Below the pieces are notes generated by a model that saw only the letters and a program-made list of their open reading frames with translations, was not told the DNA's origin and did no database searches. From the NCBI GenBank assembly GCA_913776615.1, contig CAJYPK010000009.1, positions 1 to 64,000 on the forward strand: a stretch of DNA of 64,000 nt, in the 5' to 3' direction. The position numbers and the translations under genes were made by a program. The DNA comes from an uncultured Hymenobacter sp. Its GTDB lineage: Bacteria; Bacteroidota; Bacteroidia; Cytophagales; Hymenobacteraceae. Positions within the stretch are counted from its first letter, which is position 1. The number at the start of each line of letters is the position of its first letter. Shown here one piece after another: positions 55,359-62,971 of this stretch.

Positions 55359-56759
55359 ATGGCAGCTGCTTCTCTCCCCCCCGCCGCGCCCGTTACCCTG
55401 TCGGCCGAGGTACGCCTGGGTTACGTGCTGAAGCACTTTCGGCTGGCTTATCCTGACTGCCCGGATGTACGCATCGGCTACGCGGACGCGCAGCCGCAGG
55501 TAGAGATAGCGGCGGGCAGCGGTGATTTTTTCGCGGGGAATACTCCTTACCCGGCTGCGCCCAACTGGCGCGAGTGGCTGGGGCGGCAAGTTCCGTTTTT
55601 CTTCGATGATGCGCCCTCAACACCCCTGCTACTTTTTCAGGAAAATAAAGTAATTATTGCGGCTGATATTATTGCGGCGGCGTTTTATCTACTGAGTGGT
55701 TGGCAGGAATATTTTTCTACCGAGCGCGACCGGCATAGGCGCTTTCCCTACGCGGCGAGCGTGCAAAAGCAGTACGACTTCGTGACGCTGCCAGTGGTTA
55801 ATTATTATTTCGACGTGCTGAAAACGGCCGTGGAATACGTGAGCGGCCGGCCGCTACGCCCGCGCCGCTGGGGTCAGCAGCAGGCAAATTTTGCGGCCTT
55901 TATCTCGCACGATATTGATAATTTGCGTAGCGCTTGGAAAGCGCCGACCAAGGCCGCGTTCCAGCAGCGGCAATTTGGCTTGTTCGGCAAATTGTTGTGG
56001 CAGCATTTCACACAGCCTGATGCCTGGGATAACTTAGAGGACGTAGCAGCGGCTACGGCGCAGTATGGCGCTAGGTCCACATTCTTTATTTTACCCACCC
56101 ACGGCAGAGCATCTGATGGCACGCCGAACGCAGATTATCCCCATTCAATTCAACTGCTTCAACGCTTACACAAGTTGAGTGAAGCAGGGTGCGAAATTAA
56201 TTTACATGGTAGTATTGGCACTGCACTGGATGAGTGGCAACTAGGCTATGAGAATGGATTATTAGAGCGAGTAGGCTTAAGCGGCGGTTTACGCTTCCAC
56301 TACCTGCGTTGGGATGCTCGCCGAACTTTCGCAGTGTTGTCTGAAAGTGACTTTGTCTTTGACTCAACCCTATGTTTTGCTGAGCATTTTGGCTTTCGCC
56401 ATTCGTACTGCCTGCCGTTTTATCCCTTCGATTTCACGAGCGAGCGCGCTACTGATTTTCTCGAAATTCCGCTCAACGTCATGGACGCCACCCTGCACCA
56501 CCCTAATTATTTGCGGCTGGCCCCAGAAGAAATTCTCCCCGCGCTCACCCCGGTTTTCGCCGAAATAAAACGCTTCGGCGGCGTCGCTTCCGTGCTGTGG
56601 CACAACGAGAATTTCGACCCCAATAACACCCAAACCGGCCCGCGGCAATTTCACGAAATCATGCGCCACTTGCAGCAGCAAGGCGCCGCCTTCCAAACCG
56701 GCCGCGAGATCTGGGAAGCATACACCGCTGAGCCCGCCGCCCCAACTCATAACTCATAA
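55359..56759 (+). CDS. Polysaccharide deacetylase-like protein
   Basis: A 466-residue protein whose central and C-terminal part matches the NodB/CE4 fold at low similarity. It has a metal-binding DxD-type motif in AAFISHDIDNLRSA and a motif resembling H-x3-H at EINLHGSIGT. The terminal conserved HNE lies in VLWHNENFDPNN. The N-terminal 170 residues are a separate domain (RIGYADAQPQVEIAAGSGD, QENKVIIAADIIAAAFYLLSGWQEYF) seen in Bacteroidota surface-polysaccharide clusters. It has no signal peptide. Its last codons (THNS) and stop lie inside a TAACTCA-type repeat. The likely role is tailoring of the surface polymer. Confidence 0.72.
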   Translation: MAAASLPPAAPVTLSAEVRLGYVLKHFRLAYPDCPDVRIGYADAQPQVEIAAGSGDFFAGNTPYPAAPNWREWLGRQVPFFFDDAPSTPLLLFQENKVIIAADIIAAAFYLLSGWQEYFSTERDRHRRFPYAASVQKQYDFVTLPVVNYYFDVLKTAVEYVSGRPLRPRRWGQQQANFAAFISHDIDNLRSAWKAPTKAAFQQRQFGLFGKLLWQHFTQPDAWDNLEDVAAATAQYGARSTFFILPTHGRASDGTPNADYPHSIQLLQRLHKLSEAGCEINLHGSIGTALDEWQLGYENGLLERVGLSGGLRFHYLRWDARRTFAVLSESDFVFDSTLCFAEHFGFRHSYCLPFYPFDFTSERATDFLEIPLNVMDATLHHPNYLRLAPEEILPALTPVFAEIKRFGGVASVLWHNENFDPNNTQTGPRQFHEIMRHLQQQGAAFQTGREIWEAYTAEPAAPTHNS

Positions 56760-56777
56760 TTTCTAACTCATAACTCC
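56744..56777. repeat. TAACTCA-type low-complexity repeat before the flippase gene
   Basis: About 34 bases of AACTCATAACT units. It contains the stop codon of the deacetylase gene and ends five bases before the TTG start of the flippase gene. Confidence 0.85.
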
Positions 56778-56782
56778 AAAAC

Positions 56783-58255
56783 TTGGGTATCGTTCAGCGG
56801 CAAGGGCTGCGCAACACGCTTATTTCCTACGTCGGGCTGGGCATCGGCTTCGTCAATACCACGCTGGTGCTGCCGCGGCTGCTGGCCCCGGCGCAGTTGG
56901 GCCTCACCTCGGTGCTGGTATCGCTGGCCACGATGGGCGCGCTGGTGTCGGCGCTGGGCTTTACTAATACTACGCTCCGGTATTTTCCCTATTTCCGTAA
57001 TCGGGAGACCGGGCACTCGGGCTTTTTACCGCTGCTGCTGGGGCTGCCGCTGGCCTTGTTCGTGGTAGTGGCGACGGTGCTCTGGCTGGGCCAGCCGCTG
57101 GTGCTGCGCTGGTACGCCAACGACGCCGCCCTGCTGGGGCCGCACTACGGCGTGATGCTGGCGCTGGCGCTGTGCATTCTATTGTATAATCTACTGGAGG
57201 CCTACACCAAGTCGCTATTTCACAGCGCCTTTTCCTCCTTTCTGACCGACATCTTGCAACGCCTGCTCATCGTGGGGGCGGCGGCGCTCTACGGCGCGGG
57301 CTATCTCTCGTTCGATGGCTTCGTGCTGGCTTACCTGGGGAGCTACGCGGCGATTGCGGCGCTGCTGCTGGGCTATTTGGCGCTTATCGGCGAATTGCAC
57401 CTGCAGCCCACGCGGGCGGTGCTGGCCGTGCGGCCAGTGGGCGAGCTGGTACGCTTCGGCAGCTTCGCGCTGCTGGGCAATATCTCGGGCACGCTGCTAC
57501 TCACCATCGACTCGCTCATGCTCGGCTCGCGCAGCTTTGCCGACGCGGGTATTTACACCATCGCGCTCAATATCAGCACGGCGCTGGCCGTGCCATTCCG
57601 GGCGCTTTACAAAACGGCCTACCCGCTCATCGCCGAGTATTGGAAAGAGGGCGCGACCGATAAAATGCTCGATTTTTACCGCCGCACCACGCGCCTCAAC
57701 ACGGCGCTGGGCACCTACCTGGCGCTGGGCATCGGGCTAAATCTCCCGTTTATCTACTCGCTCATTCACCGGCCCGAGTACGCGGCGGGTACCGTGGCGG
57801 TGCTGCTGCTGCTGGCCGGCCGCCTCACCGACGGCATCACGGGCGTCAACGGGATTATCGTGGTGACCTCGCCGCGCTACCGCTACGACCTATTGTTCAA
57901 CGTGGGGCTCTCGGCCCTCATCATCGGGCTCAACGCCCTGCTCATTCCCAGGCTGGGCCTCACCGGCGCGGCGCTGTCCAATGCGCTGGCCCTGGTGAGC
58001 ATCAATTTACTGCGCACCTGGTTTGTGTGGCGCAGCTTCGGCTGGCAGCCGTTTGATCGGCGGGTGTTTTACATCCTGGCACTAGCCGGCGGCGCGGGAC
58101 TGGTAGCTTGGGTCATTCCCACGCCGGCCAATAGCTGGCTGACGCTGCTGCTGCGCGGCGGCGTCCTCACGGCGCTGTACGGGCTGGGCTTGCTCCTGAC
58201 GGGCTGGGTGCCGGAAGTGTCGGCCCTGGCAAAGAAGATCGGGCTGCGAAAGTAA
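56783..58255 (+). CDS. Polysaccharide flippase (Wzx/RfbX, MOP superfamily)
   Basis: A 490-residue inner-membrane protein with about 12-14 hydrophobic helices and short loops. It is a Wzx-type translocase that moves lipid-linked glycan units across the membrane. It begins RQGLRNTLISYVGLGIGFVNTTLVLPRLLAPAQLGLTSV (the family opening). The loop YKTAYPLIAEYWKEGATDKM is typical of the MATE/MOP central loop. The start is TTG at 56783. Being the last gene of the locus, it fits an export role for the pseudaminate-containing polymer. No terminator is obvious before the hairpin repeats at 58400. Confidence 0.88.
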   Translation: MGIVQRQGLRNTLISYVGLGIGFVNTTLVLPRLLAPAQLGLTSVLVSLATMGALVSALGFTNTTLRYFPYFRNRETGHSGFLPLLLGLPLALFVVVATVLWLGQPLVLRWYANDAALLGPHYGVMLALALCILLYNLLEAYTKSLFHSAFSSFLTDILQRLLIVGAAALYGAGYLSFDGFVLAYLGSYAAIAALLLGYLALIGELHLQPTRAVLAVRPVGELVRFGSFALLGNISGTLLLTIDSLMLGSRSFADAGIYTIALNISTALAVPFRALYKTAYPLIAEYWKEGATDKMLDFYRRTTRLNTALGTYLALGIGLNLPFIYSLIHRPEYAAGTVAVLLLLAGRLTDGITGVNGIIVVTSPRYRYDLLFNVGLSALIIGLNALLIPRLGLTGAALSNALALVSINLLRTWFVWRSFGWQPFDRRVFYILALAGGAGLVAWVIPTPANSWLTLLLRGGVLTALYGLGLLLTGWVPEVSALAKKIGLRK

Positions 58256-58399
58256 GTGCTTCGGCATTGCTGGTAATGCCTTCTCCCTCGTGAAATACCC
58301 GGCCGTATTGCTTTTGGCCCGCCACGTACCAAGCTTTATAAATGAGACGCCCGCGGTAGTACAGAAGTTGTTCAGGAAGCTTTACTTTATCTACTCCAT

Positions 58400-58482
58400 C
58401 TGTCATGCTGAGCCTGCGAAGCATCTTATCACGAATGATTTACCCCAACGCGATAAGATGCTTCGCAGGCTCAGCATGACAG
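58400..58482. repeat. Long hairpin repeat, TCATGCTGAGC family, copy 4
   Basis: A 31-bp perfect inverted repeat (58400-58430 and 58452-58482, CTGTCATGCTGAGCCTGCG arm) with a 21-base loop. It lies downstream of the flippase gene. Confidence 0.93.
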
Positions 58483-58535
58483 CCGGATTGATTTGATAAG
58501 ACTGTTTAGGAAGACTTATCTCAATCCCCAACATT

Positions 58536-58625
58536 TGTCATGCTGAGCTTGCCGAAGCATCTCTACCGTTTCGGTGAGCAGACTGGACGAAGCGATAGAG
58601 ATGCTTCGGCAAGCTCAGCATGACA
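58536..58625. repeat. Long hairpin repeat, TCATGCTGAGC family, copy 5
   Basis: A 30-bp perfect inverted repeat (58536-58565 and 58596-58625, TGTCATGCTGAGCTTGCCG arm). The loop adds further partial pairing (CTCTACCGTTTCG with CGAAGCGATAGAG). The arms are almost identical to those at 6414. Confidence 0.93.
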
Positions 58626-58687
58626 GACGTAAAGCAAACCTTTCTAAACAGACTATCTACCTGTATTTTACAGAAATTTCCTTTCGC

Positions 58688-60313
58688 ATGGTTTTATTCT
58701 CTACCTCTATTAGCCGCTTCGCCTCGGCGCTGGGTCTCGGCCTTGCGCTGGCCGTAGCTCCCGTTGCCGGATACGCGCAGCTGGCTCCGCCCGTAACCGC
58801 CCCGCTCGACGTAGCCGCCGTGGATGCCGTGGTAGCGCGCACCATCCAGGGCTTCAACGTACCGGGTATTTCGGTGGCGGTGGTGAAGGACGGCAAAATA
58901 GTGCTAAGTAAGGGGTACGGCGTCCGCTCGCTGAACACCAAGGCCCCGATGGACGCCAATACGCTGGTGGGCATTGCCTCCAATACCAAGGCCTTTACCA
59001 CGGCCGCGCTGGGGCTGCTGGTCGACGAGGGTAAGCTGCGCTGGGACGATAAGGTGACCGATTACATCCCCGAGTTCAAGATGTACGATCCTTACGTTAC
59101 GGCCGAGTTTACGGTGCGCGACCTGCTGTGCCACCGCAGCGGCCTGGGCCTGGGCGCGGGCGACCTGATGATGTTTCCCGACTCCAGTGATTTCACGGTG
59201 AAGGACGTGATTCACAACCTACGCTATTTCAAGCCGGTATCGTCGTTTCGCAGCAAGTACGACTACGACAACAACCTCTACATCGTGGCCGGCGAGGTGG
59301 TGACGCGCATTGCGGGCCAGCCCTGGGCCGATTTTGTGACGGCCCGCCTGCTCCGGCCCCTGGGCATGAGCCGCACCGCCACCGATTTCTCGCGCCTGCC
59401 CGACCCGACCAACGTCATCGACGCCCACGGCCCGGTGGCGGGAAAGGTGCAGGTTATTCAACGCAGCCGGAGCACCTTCGACGCGCCCTGCGGCGGCATG
59501 TACAGCAGCGTAAATGATCTGTGCCAATGGGCCCTGATGCTGCTGGGTGGGCCGGGCGCCCCCGCCCCGCTGCTGAAGCCCGACACGCAGTGGGAGCTGT
59601 GGTCGCCGCAGACGATCAAGCGCCTCCGCCCCGGGCCGACGGCCTACAATACCCACTTCGCGGCCTACGGGCTGGGCTGGGATTTGTCCGACGTGCGGGG
59701 ATATAAGCAGGTGTCGCACACCGGCGGGCAGATTGGCATGGTGACCAAGGTGACGCTGGTGCCCGAGCAGCGCCTGGGCATCATCGTCCTCACCAACCAG
59801 GAGGACGGCCTGGCGTTCCACGCCGTGACAAGCGCGATCCTGGACCACTACCTGGGCGTGACGGGCCAGGACCGGGTGCAGGAAATGCTCGGCTACAAGC
59901 AGGCGATGGCGTCCGAAGCGGACAAGGCCACCGACGACGCCTGGAAGCAGGTGGCCCTGGCCCAGAAAGCCGCGCCGAAAAAGGCCAACTACAGCGCCTA
60001 CGTGGGGCGCTACCACGATGCTTGGCTGGGCGACGTGAACGTGTACCAGCAGGGGCCGCAACTGTGGCTGCGGGCGGTGCGGGCCCCGCGCCTGCTGGGC
60101 CAAGTGCTACCCTACCGCGGCACTACCTGCGTAGTGCGCTGGAAGGACCGCAGCTTCAACGCCGACGCCTTCGCTACGTTCACCCTCGACGATCAGGGCC
60201 GCGCCGCGAGTCTGAAGATGAGGCCGATTTCACCGGCTACCGATTTCAGCTACGATTTTCAGGACCTGGACTTGCAGCGCGTGGCCGAGCCCGCGGCCGG
60301 CACCGGGAAGTAG
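58688..60313 (+). CDS. Serine hydrolase, class C β-lactamase-like, secreted
   Basis: A penicillin-binding-protein-like serine hydrolase of 541 residues with a signal peptide (MVLFSTSISRFASALGLGL to GYAQ). The S-x-x-K active site is IASNTKAFTT (Ser, Lys), the Tyr-x-Asn is KYDYDNNLYIVAGEV, and the third motif H-x-G is SHTGGQIG. The C-terminal about 110 residues are the DUF3471-type extension (YVGRYHDAWLGDVNVYQQG). The start is the ATG at 58688; the open frame from 58574 would run through a hairpin repeat. These proteins act as esterases, D-aminopeptidases or peptidoglycan-related hydrolases; the substrate here is unknown. Confidence 0.88.
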   Translation: MVLFSTSISRFASALGLGLALAVAPVAGYAQLAPPVTAPLDVAAVDAVVARTIQGFNVPGISVAVVKDGKIVLSKGYGVRSLNTKAPMDANTLVGIASNTKAFTTAALGLLVDEGKLRWDDKVTDYIPEFKMYDPYVTAEFTVRDLLCHRSGLGLGAGDLMMFPDSSDFTVKDVIHNLRYFKPVSSFRSKYDYDNNLYIVAGEVVTRIAGQPWADFVTARLLRPLGMSRTATDFSRLPDPTNVIDAHGPVAGKVQVIQRSRSTFDAPCGGMYSSVNDLCQWALMLLGGPGAPAPLLKPDTQWELWSPQTIKRLRPGPTAYNTHFAAYGLGWDLSDVRGYKQVSHTGGQIGMVTKVTLVPEQRLGIIVLTNQEDGLAFHAVTSAILDHYLGVTGQDRVQEMLGYKQAMASEADKATDDAWKQVALAQKAAPKKANYSAYVGRYHDAWLGDVNVYQQGPQLWLRAVRAPRLLGQVLPYRGTTCVVRWKDRSFNADAFATFTLDDQGRAASLKMRPISPATDFSYDFQDLDLQRVAEPAAGTGK

Positions 60314-60335
60314 ATTCCCTTGACGTAATTGGCTG

Positions 60336-60386
60336 TTTGCAATGTTCTAACGCAGGCGTCTCACGCCTGCGTTAGAACATTGCAAA
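60336..60386. terminator. Bidirectional terminator between the serine hydrolase and APC permease genes
   Basis: A 24-bp perfect stem (60336-60359 with 60363-60386, arm TTTGCAATGTTCTAACGCAG) with a 3-base loop and AAAA after it. It lies between convergent genes. Confidence 0.93.
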
Positions 60387-60420
60387 AAAGGGCACACCAA
60401 CCTGAGACTGAACCGAAATA

Positions 60421-61878
60421 TCAGTCCTCACCTCCCGACGTCACCTGCTGGCGCAATTTGCTATGCTTCTGCCCGTAGCCGTAGTAAATGGCCAGCCCGA
60501 GGGCCAGCCATAAGCCCAGGCGCACCCAGGTCTCCCAGGGCAGGCTGGCCATCATGACCACGCAGGTGAGGATGCCCAGAATGGGCACCAGCGGCACCCA
60601 GGGCGTGCGGAAGCTGCGCGGCGCGTCGGGGTTGGCGCGGCGCATGATAATGACGCCCAGGCACACCATCACGAAGGCCAGCAGCGTACCGATGCTCACC
60701 ATCTCGCCCACTACGTTGATGGGCACGAAGCCCGCGAACAGGGCGATGAAGGCTCCCAGCAGCAAATTGGACTGCACGGGGGTCCGAAACTTGGGGTGGA
60801 TTTTGGAAAAGGCGGGCGGCAGCAGGCCGTCCTTCGACATCGAGAAAAATACCCGCGACTGCCCCAGCAAATCGACCAGAATCACGGAGGTGTAGCCGAT
60901 GAGAATGGCCAGAATAATAGCCCCGCTGAGCCAGGCGTAGGGCGTTTTTTCGATGGCAATGGCCACCGGCGCGGCACTGTTCTTAAACTCGGTGTACTTG
61001 GCCAGCCCGGTGAGCACGTAGCCGAACAGCACGAACAAAACCGTGCACACCACCAGCGAGCCCAGGATGCCGATGGGCATGTTGCGCTGCGGGTCTTTCG
61101 TTTCCTGGGCCATCGTAGCGACGATGTCGAAGCCGATGAAAACGAAGAAGATAACCCCCGCCCCGCGCAGGATACCGCTCCAGCCGAACTCGCCGAACTT
61201 CCCGGTATTGTCGGGGATGAAGGGGTGGTAGTTGGCTGGGTCGATGTACTTCCAGCCCAGGGCGATGAAGACCAGTACCACGGCCACTTTCAGGGCCACC
61301 ACCAGGGCGTTGAACCAGGCCGAGCCCGAGGTACCCCGGATGATAACCGCCGTGATGGCCAACACCACCAGCATGGCTGGCACGTTGGCGTAGCCGTGCA
61401 CCACGGAGCCGTCGTGCAGGGTGGCCGTTTCGAAGGGTGACATCACCAGCCGGGCGGGCAGGTGCAGGCCGTATTTTTCCAGAAACTTGAGCAGGTATTG
61501 CGACCAGCTGATGGCCACCGTGGCCGCGCCCACCGAGTATTCGAGCACGAGGTCCCAGCCGATTATCCAGGCGAAAAGCTCGCCCATCGTGGCGTAAGAA
61601 TAGGTGTAGGCCGAGCCGGCCACTGGCACCAGCGCTGCAAACTCGGCGTAACACAGGGCCGAAAACGCGCAGCCGATGGCCGCCACCACGAAGGAAAGCG
61701 TCACGGCCGGCCCCGCGTGGTTGGCCGCCGCCAGCCCGGTGAGCGAGAAAAGCCCCGCCCCAATAATTACCCCTATCCCCAGCCCGATGAGGCTGATACC
61801 GTTCAGGCTGCGCTTGAGCGTGCCCGTACCCGATTCGGCAGCTTCCTGCCGCAGGCTTTCCAATGATTTTTTCAGCAT
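60421..61878 (-). CDS. APC family amino-acid permease (predicted methionine transporter)
   Basis: A 485-residue inner-membrane transporter with about 12 helices, of the APC superfamily (cationic-amino-acid-transporter-like branch). The opening RSLNGISLIGLGIGVIIGAGLFSLTG is the substrate-binding helix 1. Helix 6 reads GVIFFVFIGFDIVATMAQETKDPQRNMPIGI. The start is the ATG at 61878 (MLKKSLESLRQ); the longer frame from 61965 has a basic non-membrane leader. A SAM riboswitch and promoter lie upstream in a long leader, so the gene is probably turned off when S-adenosylmethionine is high. This points to methionine or a related substrate, inferred from regulation only. Confidence 0.88.
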   Translation of the reverse strand: MLKKSLESLRQEAAESGTGTLKRSLNGISLIGLGIGVIIGAGLFSLTGLAAANHAGPAVTLSFVVAAIGCAFSALCYAEFAALVPVAGSAYTYSYATMGELFAWIIGWDLVLEYSVGAATVAISWSQYLLKFLEKYGLHLPARLVMSPFETATLHDGSVVHGYANVPAMLVVLAITAVIIRGTSGSAWFNALVVALKVAVVLVFIALGWKYIDPANYHPFIPDNTGKFGEFGWSGILRGAGVIFFVFIGFDIVATMAQETKDPQRNMPIGILGSLVVCTVLFVLFGYVLTGLAKYTEFKNSAAPVAIAIEKTPYAWLSGAIILAILIGYTSVILVDLLGQSRVFFSMSKDGLLPPAFSKIHPKFRTPVQSNLLLGAFIALFAGFVPINVVGEMVSIGTLLAFVMVCLGVIIMRRANPDAPRSFRTPWVPLVPILGILTCVVMMASLPWETWVRLGLWLALGLAIYYGYGQKHSKLRQQVTSGGED

Positions 61879-62130
61879 AAAAAACAGCGTAGCCCGGGCG
61901 CGCCGGCCCGGGCCGAAACGACCCAGCCAGCCGGAACGCACCCGCGCCCGGCCAGTCGTAGTCAACCCTCTAAAAAAGTGACGTGGTAAGTGGGTACCCG
62001 GCTACCGGCGGGCAGCCCGGGCGTGGAAGTAGCTCAACAACAACAGCCGGCCACGGGCCAGCCAGTCAGCGCCGCAGCGCCGGGAAATGAGCGGTACACA
62101 CTAGGAAGGAAAGCAGAAAGCGCCACGGGC

Positions 62131-62240
62131 TTTTATATGGCCGCCATAGTTTAGCGGCCGGTCGGTTGGCACCGTTCCGCCGGAAGGCGGGGGTTGCCGG
62201 CGCGTCGCAGAGCCTATCTCTCAGCGCCTCTTTATAAAAA
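62131..62240 (-). promoter_or_regulatory. SAM riboswitch (S-box type) in the permease leader
   Basis: On the minus strand all key S-box parts appear in order. P1 5' arm TTTTATA (62239-62233) is followed by AGAGG, GCTGAGAGATAGGCTC and GCGCCGGCAACC. Next come P3 (CCGCC with GGCGG), GGTGCCAA, P4 (GGCCGC with GCGGCC) and the P1 3' arm TATAAAA (62137-62131). The conserved CGGCAACC and GGTGCCAA strings are SAM-clan hallmarks. P1 pairs 7 of 7 bases. The permease ATG lies about 250 bases downstream. I see no clear terminator or anti-terminator, so the switch may act on translation or through a structure I cannot resolve. Confidence 0.8.
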
Positions 62241-62271
62241 CAAGCGGGCCGGGAAGGCTGCTCGACTGCGG

Positions 62272-62279
62272 CAAAGGTA
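62272..62279 (-). promoter_or_regulatory. -7 element for the riboswitch-permease transcript
   Basis: Minus-strand TACCTTTG is a full TAnnTTTG match, 32 bases before the riboswitch P1. No good -33 element is seen. The resulting leader to the permease start is about 390 bases. Confidence 0.65.
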
Positions 62280-62305
62280 CGACCGGGCGGCCGATTGGCG
62301 GACGG

Positions 62306-62956
62306 CTAGGCGGGCAGGCCGCCCTGCTCCCAGGCCGCGAGCTCGGCTTGCAGGTTGCGGCGGGCGGGCGCGTCGAAGGCGGCGCGCAGCGCCGGGGTGT
62401 GAAACAGCACGGGCGCGGCCAGCAGCTTGGCCAGCACCTGGCTGCGGCCGGTGCGGTAAAGCGGCTCGGGCACGAGCTGATACTCCCGGCGCACCTGGCG
62501 GGCGTACTCCCAGTACGCGGCCGCGGGTGCCCCCAGGATGCTCAGGTCGGCATCCAGAAACAAGAGCAGGTCGGCATCGTCGGGCGGCTGGGGCTGGGTG
62601 TGGTCGGCCGTGCGGCAGATGAGGTCGGCCACGCGCTCGCGGCGGACGGGCTCCAGGGTAGTTTCGGCCAAAAAGGCCAGCGCCCACTCGGCGCTTCTGG
62701 CCTCGTTGTCGGGGCGCAGCGCCTCATACACGGCATCGTGGTACCAGATGGCCAGCGCCACTACCGTGGCATCCTGCGGCGGCAAAGCCGCGACCTGCGC
62801 AAACAGGTTTTCCAGGTGCTGCACGTTGTGGTAGTGGCGCTCGGGGGCGCCGTAGGCAGTTAAGAGCTTTTCCAGCTCGGCCGCGCGGCGGGCGGTATCG
62901 GCCAGCAACGGGGCCGTGAGGGCGTGCCACTGCTGGCGGAGAAGGTCGAGGCTCAT
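62306..62956 (-). CDS. HD superfamily metal-dependent phosphohydrolase
   Basis: A 216-residue cytoplasmic protein of the predicted HD phosphohydrolase group. The metal ligands are visible as RHYHNVQHLENLF (His), LAIWYHDAVYE (His-Asp, the HD pair) and LLFLDADLSILGAP (Asp). Such proteins often hydrolyse phosphate esters, including nucleotides, but the substrate is not known. It follows the oxidoreductase gene by 15 bases, so they may form an operon. It ends about 27 bases before the riboswitch promoter. Confidence 0.85.
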   Translation of the reverse strand: MSLDLLRQQWHALTAPLLADTARRAAELEKLLTAYGAPERHYHNVQHLENLFAQVAALPPQDATVVALAIWYHDAVYEALRPDNEARSAEWALAFLAETTLEPVRRERVADLICRTADHTQPQPPDDADLLLFLDADLSILGAPAAAYWEYARQVRREYQLVPEPLYRTGRSQVLAKLLAAPVLFHTPALRAAFDAPARRNLQAELAAWEQGGLPA

Positions 62957-62971
62957 GGCGGGGAAAAGGAG

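Larger units (their letters stand above)
58256..58687. other. 432-base intergenic region with two adjacent hairpin repeats
   Basis: No gene is visible. The region holds two long hairpins (58400-58482 and 58536-58625) separated by 53 bases. Short imperfect flanking repeats ACTGTTTAGGAAG (58501-58513) and CTTTCTAAACAGA (58640-58652) surround the second one. A TATTTTAC element (about 58663) lies upstream of the serine hydrolase ATG and may be a weak promoter. Confidence 0.7.

Noticed and set aside
54724..55431. Alternative frame inside the 54041 glycosyltransferase gene
   Set aside because: Composed mostly of Arg/Ala/Pro, typical of an out-of-frame GC-rich shadow.
58574..58687. N-terminal extension of the serine hydrolase
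   Set aside because: It would be translated from a hairpin repeat and would place the signal peptide inside the protein.
62131..62240. TPP riboswitch as alternative to SAM, because of the CTGAGA string
   Set aside because: The remaining TPP signature is missing, whereas CGGCAACC, GGTGCCAA and the P1-P4 helices match the SAM clan.
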